From Prochlorococcus sp. AG-409-B05 (GTDB taxonomy: Bacteria > Cyanobacteriota > Cyanobacteriia > PCC-6307 > Cyanobiaceae), in assembly GCA_003216075.1 (NCBI GenBank), contig QCJK01000006.1, forward strand, positions 1-64,000: a stretch of 64,000 bases of DNA, read 5' to 3'. Made by a program: the position numbers and the translations under genes. Within the stretch, counting starts at the first letter, position 1, and each line of letters starts with the position of its first letter. Positions 28,965-38,213 of this stretch are shown in pieces. The notes beneath the pieces are model-generated. The model made no database searches and was not told the DNA's origin. It was given only the letters and a program-made list of their open reading frames with translations.

Positions 28965-30215
28965 TTAAAGCTCCTCTCCAAGTCTTTTGGCGACTGTATT
29001 CACGTCTTTATCTCCCCTGCCTGAACAATTGATAACTATTTCAGTCCCTTGCGAGAGTGTTGGGCAAAGCTTTTCTAGCCATGCAAAAGCATGAGCAGTT
29101 TCCAGGGCAGGGATGATGCCTTCAAGCTCACTGACTAGTTGTAGGGCACTTAGAGCTTGTACGTCGGTGACAGATACATATTCTGCTCGTCCTATCTCTT
29201 GCAAATAGCTGTGCTCTGGACCTACTCCGGGATAGTCAAGACCAGCACTAATTGAGTGTGCCTCTTGAACTTGACCATCTTGATCTTGTAGCAAAAGACT
29301 CATGGCACCATGTAATACGCCTACTCGCCCTTCGGTAATTGTTGCTGCATGGCGACCAGTGTCGATACCCTCTCCAGCAGCTTCCACCCCAATCATTCTC
29401 ACTGACGTTTCTTTGACAAAGGGATGGAACAAGCCCATTGCATTGGAACCACCACCAATGCATGCCATGAGTACATCCGGAAGGCGGCCAAAAGATTCTG
29501 CACATTGTTGACGCGTCTCTTCACCAATAACGGCATGAAAATCCCTGACGAGCATTGGATAAGGATGAGGACCGGCGACTGATCCAAGAATGTAGTGGGT
29601 GGTTTCTACATTGGTGACCCAATCACGAATGGCTTCACTTGTTGCATCCTTTAGGGTTGCTGTTCCAGCGGTCACAGGAGTAACCGTTGCTCCAAGAAGT
29701 CGCATTCTGAAAACATTTAGGGATTGACGATGCATGTCCTCTTCGCCCATATAAATCACACATTCGAGCCCGAAGCGTGCGCAGACAGTTGCAGTTGCTA
29801 CACCATGTTGACCAGCACCAGTTTCAGCAATGATGCGCTTTTTTCCCATGCGAATTGCTAATAGGGCTTGGCCTAGTGCGTTGTTGATTTTGTGGGCACC
29901 TGTATGGTTAAGGTCTTCTCGTTTCAACCAAATCCTTGGCCCACCTGCGGGCCCTTGATAATGCTTTGTAAGCCTTTCTGCTTCATAAAGAGGGGTTGAG
30001 CGTCCGACATATGTTTTCAATAATTGATTTAATTCATGTGTAAAGGATTGGTCTGCCCATGCTTCCTTTGCAGCTTCTTCTAGTTCAATTAGTGCAGGTA
30101 TCAGAGTTTCTGGGACGTATTGGCCACCGTATTTGCCAAATCGACCCAGTGCTGAAGGGCGTGCATTTGCTGCAAGATCTGCATCTTTGATTTGAGACGG
30201 AATTGTGCGTGCCAA
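28965..30215 (-). CDS. trpB: Tryptophan synthase beta chain
   Basis: TrpB makes tryptophan from indole and serine with PLP. The PLP lysine lies in [17 protein letters not shown], the phosphate loop in [15 protein letters not shown], and the N-terminal signature [19 protein letters not shown] is present. The frame runs open to 30350, overlapping the divergent SUI1-like gene, but a TTG at 30215 gives the expected short leader before SALGRFG and 416 aa. The start is inferred; the product is certain. It converges on hrcA with a 9-base gap. Confidence 0.93.
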   Translation of the reverse strand: MARTIPSQIKDADLAANARPSALGRFGKYGGQYVPETLIPALIELEEAAKEAWADQSFTHELNQLLKTYVGRSTPLYEAERLTKHYQGPAGGPRIWLKREDLNHTGAHKINNALGQALLAIRMGKKRIIAETGAGQHGVATATVCARFGLECVIYMGEEDMHRQSLNVFRMRLLGATVTPVTAGTATLKDATSEAIRDWVTNVETTHYILGSVAGPHPYPMLVRDFHAVIGEETRQQCAESFGRLPDVLMACIGGGSNAMGLFHPFVKETSVRMIGVEAAGEGIDTGRHAATITEGRVGVLHGAMSLLLQDQDGQVQEAHSISAGLDYPGVGPEHSYLQEIGRAEYVSVTDVQALSALQLVSELEGIIPALETAHAFAWLEKLCPTLSQGTEIVINCSGRGDKDVNTVAKRLGEEL

Positions 30216-30258
30216 TTGATTGCAGAGGAAGATAGAACCCAGCCTAAGAATTAGATCA

Positions 30259-30582
30259 ATGTCTAAGGGAAATTGGCGTGAATTTGATGTTCCAGCGGTA
30301 ACAGTTCGTTCAGATGTTTCCTCAGAGTTAGATGGAAAAGCGGAGCGCAAGGTTTATGTTCAGAGGACTAAAGCTGGCAAGGCAGGGAAAACTGTCACGA
30401 CGATTAGTGGATTGCAACTAGAGCCTGATGCATCTCGAATGCTCTTGAAGAGGATTAAGGCTAGATGTGGAACTGGTGGAACTGTGAAAGGCGAAGTATT
30501 AGAGCTTCAAGGAGATCAGGTGACACTTGCAATTGAGATTCTTAAAGGGGAGGGCTATTGTCCCAAGCAATCGGGGGGCTAG
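30259..30582 (+). CDS. SUI1/eIF1-like translation factor (YciH family)
   Basis: A 107-aa protein with the SUI1 fold signature: [21 protein letters not shown], then [26 protein letters not shown] (quoted in part). Bacterial YciH resembles eukaryotic eIF1 and may discriminate against aberrant initiation, but its role in cyanobacteria is not established. ATG 30259 was chosen because it begins just before the domain leader; longer in-frame sequence upstream overlaps the trpB start region. cysC follows 58 bases later. Confidence 0.88.
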   Translation: MSKGNWREFDVPAVTVRSDVSSELDGKAERKVYVQRTKAGKAGKTVTTISGLQLEPDASRMLLKRIKARCGTGGTVKGEVLELQGDQVTLAIEILKGEGYCPKQSGG

Positions 30583-30640
30583 TGAGTATGTGAGGTTGAC
30601 CTCATTAACATGGACAATAGTATTCAGATAATTTTTTTTC

Positions 30641-31282
30641 ATGAAAGACGCTTCAACTAGAGGTATAAGCTCAAAATCTACAAACATTGTTTGGCATCAA
30701 GCTTCAGTTGATCGTGAGGTAATAGCCCAAAAAAGAGATCATCAAAGTGCAATTCTTTGGTTTACAGGCTTATCTGGCTCAGGTAAAAGTACTTTGGCTA
30801 ATGCTGTTAATGCAGCTTTATTTGATCGTGGATTGTCCACATATGTATTGGATGGAGATAATATTCGTCATGGACTTTGCAAGGATCTTGGTTTTTCAGA
30901 TTCCGATCGAGAAGAAAATATACGTAGGATTGGAGAGGTGGCTAAGTTGTTTCTTGACGCAGGCATAATTGTCTTAACAGCTTTTGTTTCTCCCTTTCGC
31001 TCTGATCGTGCCAAGGCAAGAAATCTTGTGGAGGGAAAGGACTTTATAGAGATTTATTGTTCGGCAAACCTAAAAACCTGTGAGACTAGAGATACCAAGG
31101 GTTTGTATGCAAAGGCAAGGTCTGGTCAAATTAATGATTTTACTGGGATTTCGAGCCCATATGAAGAACCTAAAAACCCTGAGTTGGACATAAATACTGG
31201 TCAGTTAACTTTGGAGGAATGTGTTCAGATTATTATAACTAAGTTGATTGAACTTGAAATCATACCTGCTAATAATCATTAA
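30641..31282 (+). CDS. cysC: Adenylylsulfate kinase
   Basis: APS kinase phosphorylates adenylylsulfate to PAPS for sulfate assimilation or sulfation. The P-loop GLSGSGKST is at residues 43-51, followed by LDGDNIRHGL, the FSDSDREENIRRIGEVAKLF lid region and FVSPFRSDR. Length 213 aa matches the stand-alone enzyme; there is no ATP-sulfurylase fusion. Confidence 0.95.
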   Translation: MKDASTRGISSKSTNIVWHQASVDREVIAQKRDHQSAILWFTGLSGSGKSTLANAVNAALFDRGLSTYVLDGDNIRHGLCKDLGFSDSDREENIRRIGEVAKLFLDAGIIVLTAFVSPFRSDRAKARNLVEGKDFIEIYCSANLKTCETRDTKGLYAKARSGQINDFTGISSPYEEPKNPELDINTGQLTLEECVQIIITKLIELEIIPANNH

Positions 31283-31349
31283 TAGAAAATCATAAATTTG
31301 TTTGAGCATATGACTGAATTTTTGTTTGTAAAGCTATAAATTCTATCTC

Positions 31350-31916
31350 TTATTTTATTCTGCATGACAAATATTCCTTCACTCCTAAGTTAACAAGTAG
31401 TTGGTCTTTTGCAGTCACTTGCTCATGAAGGGATTTACGGTATTGAGAGAGATTACTTTCAATTTCCTGATCGAAATTAGACAGTATTTGTGCTGCAAAT
31501 AGGCCAGCATTCAATCCTCCTCCAATTGCCATGGTTGCCACTGGGATCCCTGCCGGCATTTGCAAAATCGAATACATGGAATCGATTCCTGACAGGGTTT
31601 TACTTTTCACTGGGACTCCAATCACAGGAATTGTTGTGAGGGAGGCCAGCATCCCTGGTAGATGAGCAGCTCCTCCTGCTCCAGCAATGATGACTTTTAT
31701 CCCTTTTGATTTTGCATTTTGAGCAAAATGAACCATTTCAATAGGGGTGCGATGTGCTGAGAGGACTCTTACTTCTACGTTGATGCCAAAACTTTCTAAA
31801 ATTTCTACAGCGGGTTCAAGTGTTGATAGGTCGGAATCGCTCCCCATTACTACTGCTACTAATGGTGATTGTTGAGCTTGACCTGAAGGCACTTTTCCGG
31901 AAACAGAGGTCATCAT
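31350..31916 (-). CDS. purE: N5-carboxyaminoimidazole ribonucleotide mutase (PurE)
   Basis: PurE rearranges N5-CAIR to CAIR in purine synthesis. The signature VVMGSDSDLSTLEPAVEIL and the substrate loop SAHRTP are present, as is IIAGAGGAAHLPGMLA. The N-terminal 20 residues and the C-terminal KEYLSCRIK tail are extra. Two adjacent ATGs (31916 and 31913) could start it. The frame is intact. It is divergent from nagA. Confidence 0.95.
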   Translation of the reverse strand: MMTSVSGKVPSGQAQQSPLVAVVMGSDSDLSTLEPAVEILESFGINVEVRVLSAHRTPIEMVHFAQNAKSKGIKVIIAGAGGAAHLPGMLASLTTIPVIGVPVKSKTLSGIDSMYSILQMPAGIPVATMAIGGGLNAGLFAAQILSNFDQEIESNLSQYRKSLHEQVTAKDQLLVNLGVKEYLSCRIK

Positions 31917-31968
31917 TAATAATGACCTCTGTTCAAGGGTTGTGCACTAATTACTTCTGATTTCATTT

Positions 31969-33126
31969 ATGCGGCGGATTGTCAATGTCAGCTTGCCCCA
32001 GCCATTGAGTGCGTTTAACGAACACAATGCTTGGTGGATTCTTTTGGATGATGAAGATGTTGTTGTTTCTATCAACGCAATGATCCCTGGATCTTGTTTG
32101 TCCGGAGAGAGTTGGGATGGGGATTGTCTTAGTCCTCGATGCATAGATCTACAAATGAATGGAGGGCTAGGAATATCTTTTACTGAATTGACATCAAATG
32201 ATTTGCCGAAGTTACTAGATTTGCTTGATCTGCTTTGGCAGGATGGAGTAGAGGCGATTTGTCCAACATTTGTTAGTTGCAATAGTGCTGCCTTACGTGA
32301 GGCATTGTTGGTTCTTAGAGAGGCGAGAAAATATCATTGTTATGAGCGTTGCAAATTACTAGGTGCTCATCTTGAAGGACCTTTCTTGGCTTCTAGTCGC
32401 CATGGAGCACATGATCGAGATTTCATTTGTGACCCTAGTCTCCATGCCCTAGAGGAACGTATTGCAGGATTTGAGGAGGAAATTAAGCTTGTTACTTTGG
32501 CGCCTGAACTTTCTGGAGCTGCAGAAGTAATTGCAAAGCTTAAAAAGATTGATGTGGTTATTTGTTTGGGCCATTCCAATGCAGACGCAGAAACTGCAAG
32601 AACTTCATTTGATCAAGGCGTGACGATGTTGACTCACACTTTCAATGCTATGCGTGGTTTTCACCATAGGTTCCCTGGGCCAGTTGAAGCATCATTAAGT
32701 GATAGTAAGGTTTTCCTTGGGTTGATTGCTGATGGAGTGCATGTGCACCCTGATGTCGTTTGCTTATTGCATCGCCTGGCATCAGATCAATTAGTACTTG
32801 TTAGTGATGCTTTGTCGCCTTATGGGCTTTATGAGGGTAAATATTGCTGGAATCAAAGGTCTGTTTTTGTTAATGAAGGTACTTGTTATTTAGAAGATGG
32901 AGTTTTAGCAGGTGTAACTCTTCCTTTGATTGAGGGATGTAAGCGGTTGGCGCGATGGACTGGTGAGCCTGCTTCTTCAATATGGGCTGCGACTGTTAAT
33001 CCTCGTCGAGTCTTCGAAAAGAGTTTTGACTTGAAGGATTTTCTTCTTGGTAAGTCTTTAAAGCACTTACTTCGGTGGCAATTCAATCCTGACGATTTTG
33101 TGCTGACATGGCAACGAGCTGCTTAG
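31969..33126 (+). CDS. nagA: N-acetylglucosamine-6-phosphate deacetylase
   Basis: NagA removes acetate from GlcNAc-6-P, recycling amino sugars. Amidohydrolase motifs occur in order: GAHLEGPFLA, CLGHSNADAETA (metal His), LTHTFNAM (metal His) and LVSDALSPYG with the catalytic Asp. The N-terminal strand and RCIDLQMNGG (usually PG.ID.H.HG) are modified. Length 385 aa is normal. chlM follows 25 bases later on the same strand. Confidence 0.9.
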   Translation: MRRIVNVSLPQPLSAFNEHNAWWILLDDEDVVVSINAMIPGSCLSGESWDGDCLSPRCIDLQMNGGLGISFTELTSNDLPKLLDLLDLLWQDGVEAICPTFVSCNSAALREALLVLREARKYHCYERCKLLGAHLEGPFLASSRHGAHDRDFICDPSLHALEERIAGFEEEIKLVTLAPELSGAAEVIAKLKKIDVVICLGHSNADAETARTSFDQGVTMLTHTFNAMRGFHHRFPGPVEASLSDSKVFLGLIADGVHVHPDVVCLLHRLASDQLVLVSDALSPYGLYEGKYCWNQRSVFVNEGTCYLEDGVLAGVTLPLIEGCKRLARWTGEPASSIWAATVNPRRVFEKSFDLKDFLLGKSLKHLLRWQFNPDDFVLTWQRAA

Positions 33127-33151
33127 GATTCCTGCTATTGGTATTTGGTTC

Positions 33152-33871
33152 ATGGCAAAAGAACATCTTCAAGAGATCAAGCAGGTTGAGAAAGCCGAAG
33201 TAGAAACCTACTTCAATGGCACGGGCTTTGATCGATGGAATCGCATATATAGCGATAGTGATGATGTCAACCGGGTACAGCGCAACATCCGTATTGGTCA
33301 TCAGAAGACAGTTGATGATGTTCTTAATTGGTTGAAGGAAGATAATGGACTTAATGGGATGACGTTTTGTGATGCTGGATGTGGTGTGGGGAGTTTGTCT
33401 GTGCCCCTGGCGCAAATGGGCGCAGGATCAATATCTGCAAGTGATATTTCTGAGGCAATGGTTATTGAAGCCCAACGTCGTGCTCAACAGGTCGATATTG
33501 ATTCTGCTCGGTTGACTTTCAAAACATCAGATTTAGAAAGTTTGACTGGTTCTTTTCACACTGTCATTTGTTTAGATGTTTTTATTCATTACCCCCAAAA
33601 TGCTGCTGAAGATATGGTTCGACACCTTTGTGGCCTGGCACAAAACCGATTAATCGTTAGCTTTGCTCCCTATACACCTTCTCTAGCTTTACTAAAGAAA
33701 ATTGGTCAGCTTTTTCCTGGTTCTAGCAAAACAACACGTGCTTATACATTACGTGAAGATGGAATCCTGGCTGTAGCTAGAGAATGCGGCTTTGAAACTG
33801 TTCGTAGTAAACTAAACAAAGCTCCTTTTTATTTCTCGCAATTGATTGAGTTAAAACGATCTTGGTCGTGA
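33152..33871 (+). CDS. chlM: Magnesium-protoporphyrin IX O-methyltransferase
   Basis: ChlM methylates Mg-protoporphyrin using SAM in chlorophyll synthesis. The family-specific N-terminus (VETYFNGTGFDRWNRIYSD, residues 17-35) and the SAM motif DAGCGVGSLSVPLA (74-87) are clear, with VICLDVFIHYPQ and SFAPYTP later. Length 239 aa is normal. Membrane association during the ring-E steps is known for the family. Confidence 0.96.
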   Translation: MAKEHLQEIKQVEKAEVETYFNGTGFDRWNRIYSDSDDVNRVQRNIRIGHQKTVDDVLNWLKEDNGLNGMTFCDAGCGVGSLSVPLAQMGAGSISASDISEAMVIEAQRRAQQVDIDSARLTFKTSDLESLTGSFHTVICLDVFIHYPQNAAEDMVRHLCGLAQNRLIVSFAPYTPSLALLKKIGQLFPGSSKTTRAYTLREDGILAVARECGFETVRSKLNKAPFYFSQLIELKRSWS

Positions 33872-33920
33872 TGAAATTTAGCATTAATTAGATAAATGGA
33901 GATTTCAAAAGACATCATCA

Positions 33921-34913
33921 TTACTCTTGATTCAAATTGGTGTTTTTTTTGCTATTGATTCTGAGAGGTAATGGAGGCAAAGCTTCAAAAGAGTATTCTT
34001 TTTTATTAATATGAATGTTTGAAATTTTGTTGGAATGAAGTAAAAATCCTCCTTCTCCTGGAGTTGCATGATATGAAATAGCCCCTCTTTCATGGTATAG
34101 AGGGTCGCCTATTAGAGGTGATTCTATTGCTGCTAAATGTATACGTATTTGATGAGGACGCCCTGTGCTAATTGTTACCTCTAATAGATCCGATTCTTCA
34201 CGCCGTTCTAGAAACTTAACTTTGGAGAGTGCTTTTAAAGATTTGTATGTTAGCCCCTTGATTGGAGTTGTTTCATTCTTTTCTGATGAGGTATTCCATA
34301 TATATCCTAGTAAAGGATGAAAATGCTTTTCAATTGGTTTTATTATTTCTATGGTTTCGCCTGGTTGAAAGTTCGAATTTCTTTTTGCTAGTGCACGATA
34401 AATTCTTTTCAAATGCAATTTTTTATTTTCATTCGCATTAAAAAGTTTACAAAGCTTGGCGCGAGTATTTCTTTCTCTTGCACATATTAAGACTCCTGAA
34501 GTAAAACGACCCAGCCTATGTACAGGCTTTGGTACTAGCTTATTACAACTATTTTTAGTATTTAGTTTTAGTAATGTCGTGAGAGTATGATTTACAAAAC
34601 CCCCACCTGGAATCACTGGAAGTCCTGATGGTTTATTGATTACCAATATGTCATTATCATCAAATATTGTCTCCCATTTGCAAGGTATAGATTGCTCTAT
34701 CCATGGGGGTCTTGACCAGCAAACTATATCTTTATGGTAAAGGTCTATATCTTTACTCGTTAAGGAATTATTGATTCTTATCTGACCCGATTCAATTCGA
34801 TTCCTCCATGTTTGGATAGAAGAATGTTGATATCTTGTGCTAAGAACTTTCAACAAACTCATCCCATTTTCCTGATGAGAAACGTAATGTTTGTATGTCC
34901 AGCCATTGTTCAT
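33921..34913 (-). CDS. RluA-family pseudouridine synthase-like protein lacking the catalytic Asp
   Basis: A 330-aa protein with an N-terminal S4-like segment (SSIQTWRNRIESGQIRIN, about 31-48) and a C-terminal RluA domain (INKPSGLPVIPGGG, then GRPHQIRIHLAAI). The catalytic loop, normally HRLDxxTSG, reads HRLGRFTSG (132-140), so the catalytic aspartate is Gly135 (GGT at 34509-34511). It may bind RNA without making pseudouridine, or use another residue. ATG 34913 is chosen over 34961 because it begins with the conserved NNGWTY segment. A genuine RluD-type gene lies at 59571. Confidence 0.85.
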   Translation of the reverse strand: MNNGWTYKHYVSHQENGMSLLKVLSTRYQHSSIQTWRNRIESGQIRINNSLTSKDIDLYHKDIVCWSRPPWIEQSIPCKWETIFDDNDILVINKPSGLPVIPGGGFVNHTLTTLLKLNTKNSCNKLVPKPVHRLGRFTSGVLICARERNTRAKLCKLFNANENKKLHLKRIYRALAKRNSNFQPGETIEIIKPIEKHFHPLLGYIWNTSSEKNETTPIKGLTYKSLKALSKVKFLERREESDLLEVTISTGRPHQIRIHLAAIESPLIGDPLYHERGAISYHATPGEGGFLLHSNKISNIHINKKEYSFEALPPLPLRINSKKNTNLNQE

Positions 34914-34965
34914 CCTCTCTGGAATATATTCAGAATAATGATTGAAAGAATTGACTTGCAAGATT

Positions 34966-35691
34966 TTATGTTACTAAATGATTCTCTAGTGCATAACGAA
35001 CTAATTCTGTTCTACTAGATGTTCCTGTTTTAATGAATAGTCGACTAACATATTTTTCTACATTCCGGATGGAAGTCTCTAGTTTTCTTGCAATCTCTTT
35101 GTTCATTAATCCTTCGGCTACCAATTGAAGAACGCTAGCTTCTCGGGGGGTGAAGCTTGGGAGTTGGAGGTTTTTATTTGGGGCCTCATCGACTTGGGAA
35201 AGCATTGATCGAATTTCTGTGATTTGCTTAGCCATTTGTCCTACATCTGCGTCAGCGAATCGAGCCGCTTCAGCAAGTAATCTGTCCTGACGTTTTACAA
35301 CATTACGAACTCGAGCCACTAATTCATCGGGATCAAAAGGCTTAGGGATGTAATCATCTACTCCTGCTTGGTAGCCTTGTGTTCGATCTATTGTCATGCC
35401 TTTGGCAGTAAGAAATATCACTGGTATACCTCCAAGCCTTTCGTCTTCTCTTAATCGTTTTAGTAGCTCATAGCCATCACAGCGTGGCATCATCACATCA
35501 CTTATTACGAGATCTGGAAATATTTGCTTCGCTTTTTGCCATCCGTCCTCTCCATCAATTGCGGTAGTCACTTCGAACCCTTCATCTTGGAGATATGCTT
35601 GGACTGCGTTTCTCATTCCTGGCTCATCATCAACAAGTAATAGCCGAGGGGTTTGGAGGATTTCAGAGTGTTTGGCTTGAGGTTCACTCAT
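34966..35691 (-). CDS. Response regulator with LuxR-type HTH, Ycf29-like
   Basis: A 241-aa two-component response regulator. The N-terminal receiver is complete: LLLVDDEPG, phosphoacceptor Asp65 in ISDVMMPR, FLTAKG and Lys116 in IPKPFDP. A linker with a probable helix follows, then a LuxR/NarL DNA-binding domain (FTPREASVLQLVAEGLMNKEIA, RNVEKYVSRLF). It resembles the cyanobacterial and plastid Ycf29 group. No sensor kinase is adjacent. The RluA-like gene begins 52 bases downstream on the same strand. Confidence 0.88.
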   Translation of the reverse strand: MSEPQAKHSEILQTPRLLLVDDEPGMRNAVQAYLQDEGFEVTTAIDGEDGWQKAKQIFPDLVISDVMMPRCDGYELLKRLREDERLGGIPVIFLTAKGMTIDRTQGYQAGVDDYIPKPFDPDELVARVRNVVKRQDRLLAEAARFADADVGQMAKQITEIRSMLSQVDEAPNKNLQLPSFTPREASVLQLVAEGLMNKEIARKLETSIRNVEKYVSRLFIKTGTSSRTELVRYALENHLVT

Positions 35692-35976
35692 AGAAATGAC
35701 ACTATGGAATGTTGTAGAAAATCTAGAAGCTATATCCGGTAAAAGTTAGAATTTTAAAGAGTTAATCATAAATTACATATGTTCTAGATCTTTTTGGCAG
35801 TTTTACTGGTTCATCTTTTGCAAGTAATCACTTGGCCCCATCGATTTTATTTATATACCAGCTCATTTGAGATTCCCAGAGCTTGTTGGGCTTTAGTAAT
35901 TGCTTTACTTAGATCAAAAAAGGTTCATGTTCTATACCAAGATCAATAACACGGAGCATGTTCATATAAGAAGTGC
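35692..35976. other. Intergenic region between response regulator and cysteine desulfurase
   Basis: This 285-base divergent gap contains a possible minus-strand peptide frame interrupted by a T-run (35847-35928). It reads MNLF/DLSKAITKAQQALG and on to a TAA only if one T of six (35916-35921 on the plus strand as A's) is ignored. Otherwise I see no gene, tRNA or known RNA. Confidence 0.35.
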
Positions 35977-37200
35977 ATGTATTCAACAGGATTGATTAGA
36001 GACTCATCAGCAATGGTAAAAATGGTCTTAAACCTTTCAGGGCAATCACAACAAAGATATCCATTGGCCTTTGATTATCAGGCGACTACGCCATGTTCTG
36101 AGGAGGTAATAGATGCAATGAAACCATATTGGAATGAATGTTGGGGCAATGCATCCAATCGGCAAAACCGTTTAGGTCTTTTGGCTTCAGCTGCGGTTGG
36201 CCTTGCTAGGGAGCAGTTGGGCTCAAATTTGAACATCAAGCCAGAAAGTTTGATCTTCACTAGTGGAGCAACAGAAGCTAACAATTTGGCATTACTTGGT
36301 CATGCTCGGGCAAAAGCTAGAGAAATTGGTAGACCCGGACATTTGATTACTGTTACTACAGAGCATCATGCTGTCTTAGACCCAATGCGGGCATTGAGAA
36401 GAGAAGGGTTTCGTTTAAGTGAAATAAACCCAAATGCTGATGGCCTCATATCTCCAGTTGATCTAATAAATGCGTTTAAGGACGATACTTTTATGGTTAG
36501 TGTGATGATTGCCAATAATGAAATTGGTGTTATTCAACCAATTGCAGATTTAGCCAGAACTTGCAAACAAAGAGGGATAACTTTTCATACAGATGCGGCT
36601 CAAGCTTTTGGCCATTTACCGATTGACATTTCTGAACTGGGTGTTGACCTTTTGAGCCTTAGTGGGCACAAGCTATATGGTCCAAAAGGTATAGGGGCCT
36701 TGGTCATGAGATCAGATCTGCCGATGCTTCCTTTGTATTGGGGAGGAGGACAAGAAATGGGACTGCGTCCCGGGACTATTCCAGTCCCATTAGTGGTTGG
36801 TTTTGCTAAGGCTGCAGAAATTGCTATGAGGGATCTTGTTAAACGCAGTGAAAAGCTGACTTTTCTCCGAAATCGACTTTGGGAAGAATTAAATCAATTA
36901 TTACCTGATTTAATTCTCAATGGCTCATTGGAACAACGATTGCCTCACAATCTGAATTTCACAGTCCCTTCTGTCTTAGGAAGTCGTTTGCATAGATCTT
37001 TGCGACCTATTGTTGGTCTAAGTAGTGGGTCGGCGTGTAGTAATGGCAGACCTTCTCATGTTTTAAGGGCTCTAGGACGCAGTTCGACTCAGGCTGAGGC
37101 ATCTTTACGTTTGAGTATTGGTTGGCATACAACTGAAGATGACATAAAACTGGCAGTTAAAGCTATTGCGAAAGTCGTTAATGATTTGAGGAATTGGTGA
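35977..37200 (+). CDS. Cysteine desulfurase (NifS/IscS family)
   Basis: A PLP enzyme that releases sulfur from cysteine for iron-sulfur clusters or other thio-cofactors. The PLP lysine lies in SLSGHKLYGPKG and the active-site cysteine in SSGSACSNGRPS; N-terminal FDYQATTPCSEEV is typical. The first 26 residues are atypical: ATGs also occur at 36013 and 36022, and 36022 would give a more usual 393-aa-size protein. Group I (IscS/NifS) features are seen, but no scaffold gene is adjacent. Confidence 0.9.
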   Translation: MYSTGLIRDSSAMVKMVLNLSGQSQQRYPLAFDYQATTPCSEEVIDAMKPYWNECWGNASNRQNRLGLLASAAVGLAREQLGSNLNIKPESLIFTSGATEANNLALLGHARAKAREIGRPGHLITVTTEHHAVLDPMRALRREGFRLSEINPNADGLISPVDLINAFKDDTFMVSVMIANNEIGVIQPIADLARTCKQRGITFHTDAAQAFGHLPIDISELGVDLLSLSGHKLYGPKGIGALVMRSDLPMLPLYWGGGQEMGLRPGTIPVPLVVGFAKAAEIAMRDLVKRSEKLTFLRNRLWEELNQLLPDLILNGSLEQRLPHNLNFTVPSVLGSRLHRSLRPIVGLSSGSACSNGRPSHVLRALGRSSTQAEASLRLSIGWHTTEDDIKLAVKAIAKVVNDLRNW

Positions 37201-37206
37201 TTTTTG

Positions 37207-37241
37207 AATATGCATTGAAGGCTTCTTTATGCATGTTTTTT
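37207..37241 (+). terminator. Probable rho-independent terminator after cysteine desulfurase
   Basis: AATATGCAT (37207-37215) pairs with ATGCATGTT (37229-37237), one G-U included, around a 13-base loop that itself holds GAAGGCTTC. Six T's (37236-37241) end the structure. It lies 6 bases after the cysteine desulfurase stop and before the convergent rsmH end. Confidence 0.5.
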
Positions 37242-37258
37242 GTAGTCATAATCAATTA

Positions 37259-38164
37259 TTATTTTTTTCTTGCGATACGACACTTTGCACTTCGACTCCT
37301 CGGATTGTTTTGAATCTCTTCTGCACTAGCTATTATTGGTTTTCGTGTGACTCTTTCTAACCTCTCATCAGTCAAGAAAGTAGTTTTCACTTTACGATCT
37401 TCAAGCGAGTGAAAGCTAATAATAATAATAAGACCTCCAGGCAGGAGCCATTCAGGCGACTGGGTTAAGAAGCGGTCTAATACTTCAAGTTCATTATTGA
37501 CAGCAATTCTTAGTGCTTGAAAGGTGCGTGTAGCTGGATGAATGCGGCCATGTCGCATTCTTTTTGGATAACAACCTGCTATTGCATAAGCCAGGGCTTT
37601 TGTACCCTTATATGCGCCATGTTCTAAAAGGTCTTTTTTGATTTTTCTGGCGATACGCCTTGAAAGCCTTTCTTCTCCATATTGATAAATCACATTGGCC
37701 AGTGTGTTCTCATCGAGGTGTTCGATCAGTTCGGCTGCCGTCATACTTGTTTCTGGGTTCATACGCATATCGAGAGGACCATCACGAAGAAAGCTGAAGC
37801 CTCTTTCAGGTATATCTAATTGGGGACTGCTTACTCCGAGATCTGCAAAAACGATTGCTACTTGTTCTGGTGGGACGAAATCGGCAAAATTATTTGCGAG
37901 TATTTCAATCTGCGAGCCAAAGGTTGCAAGTGCGTTAGATGCAGCTGCTCTGGCACTTGGGTCTTGGTCAAGACCAATTATGCGTAAGTTTGGATAAGCC
38001 TCAAGGAGTAGAGAACTATGGCCACCACTACCAATGGTCGCATCAATTACTAGTCCTCCATCAAGCAGCTTTGATGGAAGCTCTTTTGTGGAATTAATGA
38101 CAACTTCAGCAAGAACAGGTAAGTGATTAAAGCTTGAAGCGTTAACTTGAGGTTTGTCTGGCAT
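37259..38164 (-). CDS. rsmH: 16S rRNA m4C1402 methyltransferase RsmH (MraW)
   Basis: RsmH methylates N4 of C1402 in the 16S rRNA decoding centre. The N-terminal [12 protein letters not shown] motif [22 protein letters not shown] and [15 protein letters not shown] blocks, and C-terminal HSLEDRKVK, are all present. Length 301 aa is normal. It is divergent from ndhH with a 49-base gap and is not in a cell-wall (mra) cluster here. Confidence 0.95.
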   Translation of the reverse strand: MPDKPQVNASSFNHLPVLAEVVINSTKELPSKLLDGGLVIDATIGSGGHSSLLLEAYPNLRIIGLDQDPSARAAASNALATFGSQIEILANNFADFVPPEQVAIVFADLGVSSPQLDIPERGFSFLRDGPLDMRMNPETSMTAAELIEHLDENTLANVIYQYGEERLSRRIARKIKKDLLEHGAYKGTKALAYAIAGCYPKRMRHGRIHPATRTFQALRIAVNNELEVLDRFLTQSPEWLLPGGLIIIISFHSLEDRKVKTTFLTDERLERVTRKPIIASAEEIQNNPRSRSAKCRIARKK

Positions 38165-38213
38165 AGGTCCTTCCTAAGATCTAAGTCAATGCCCTCTATA
38201 GATTCGTGGCACC

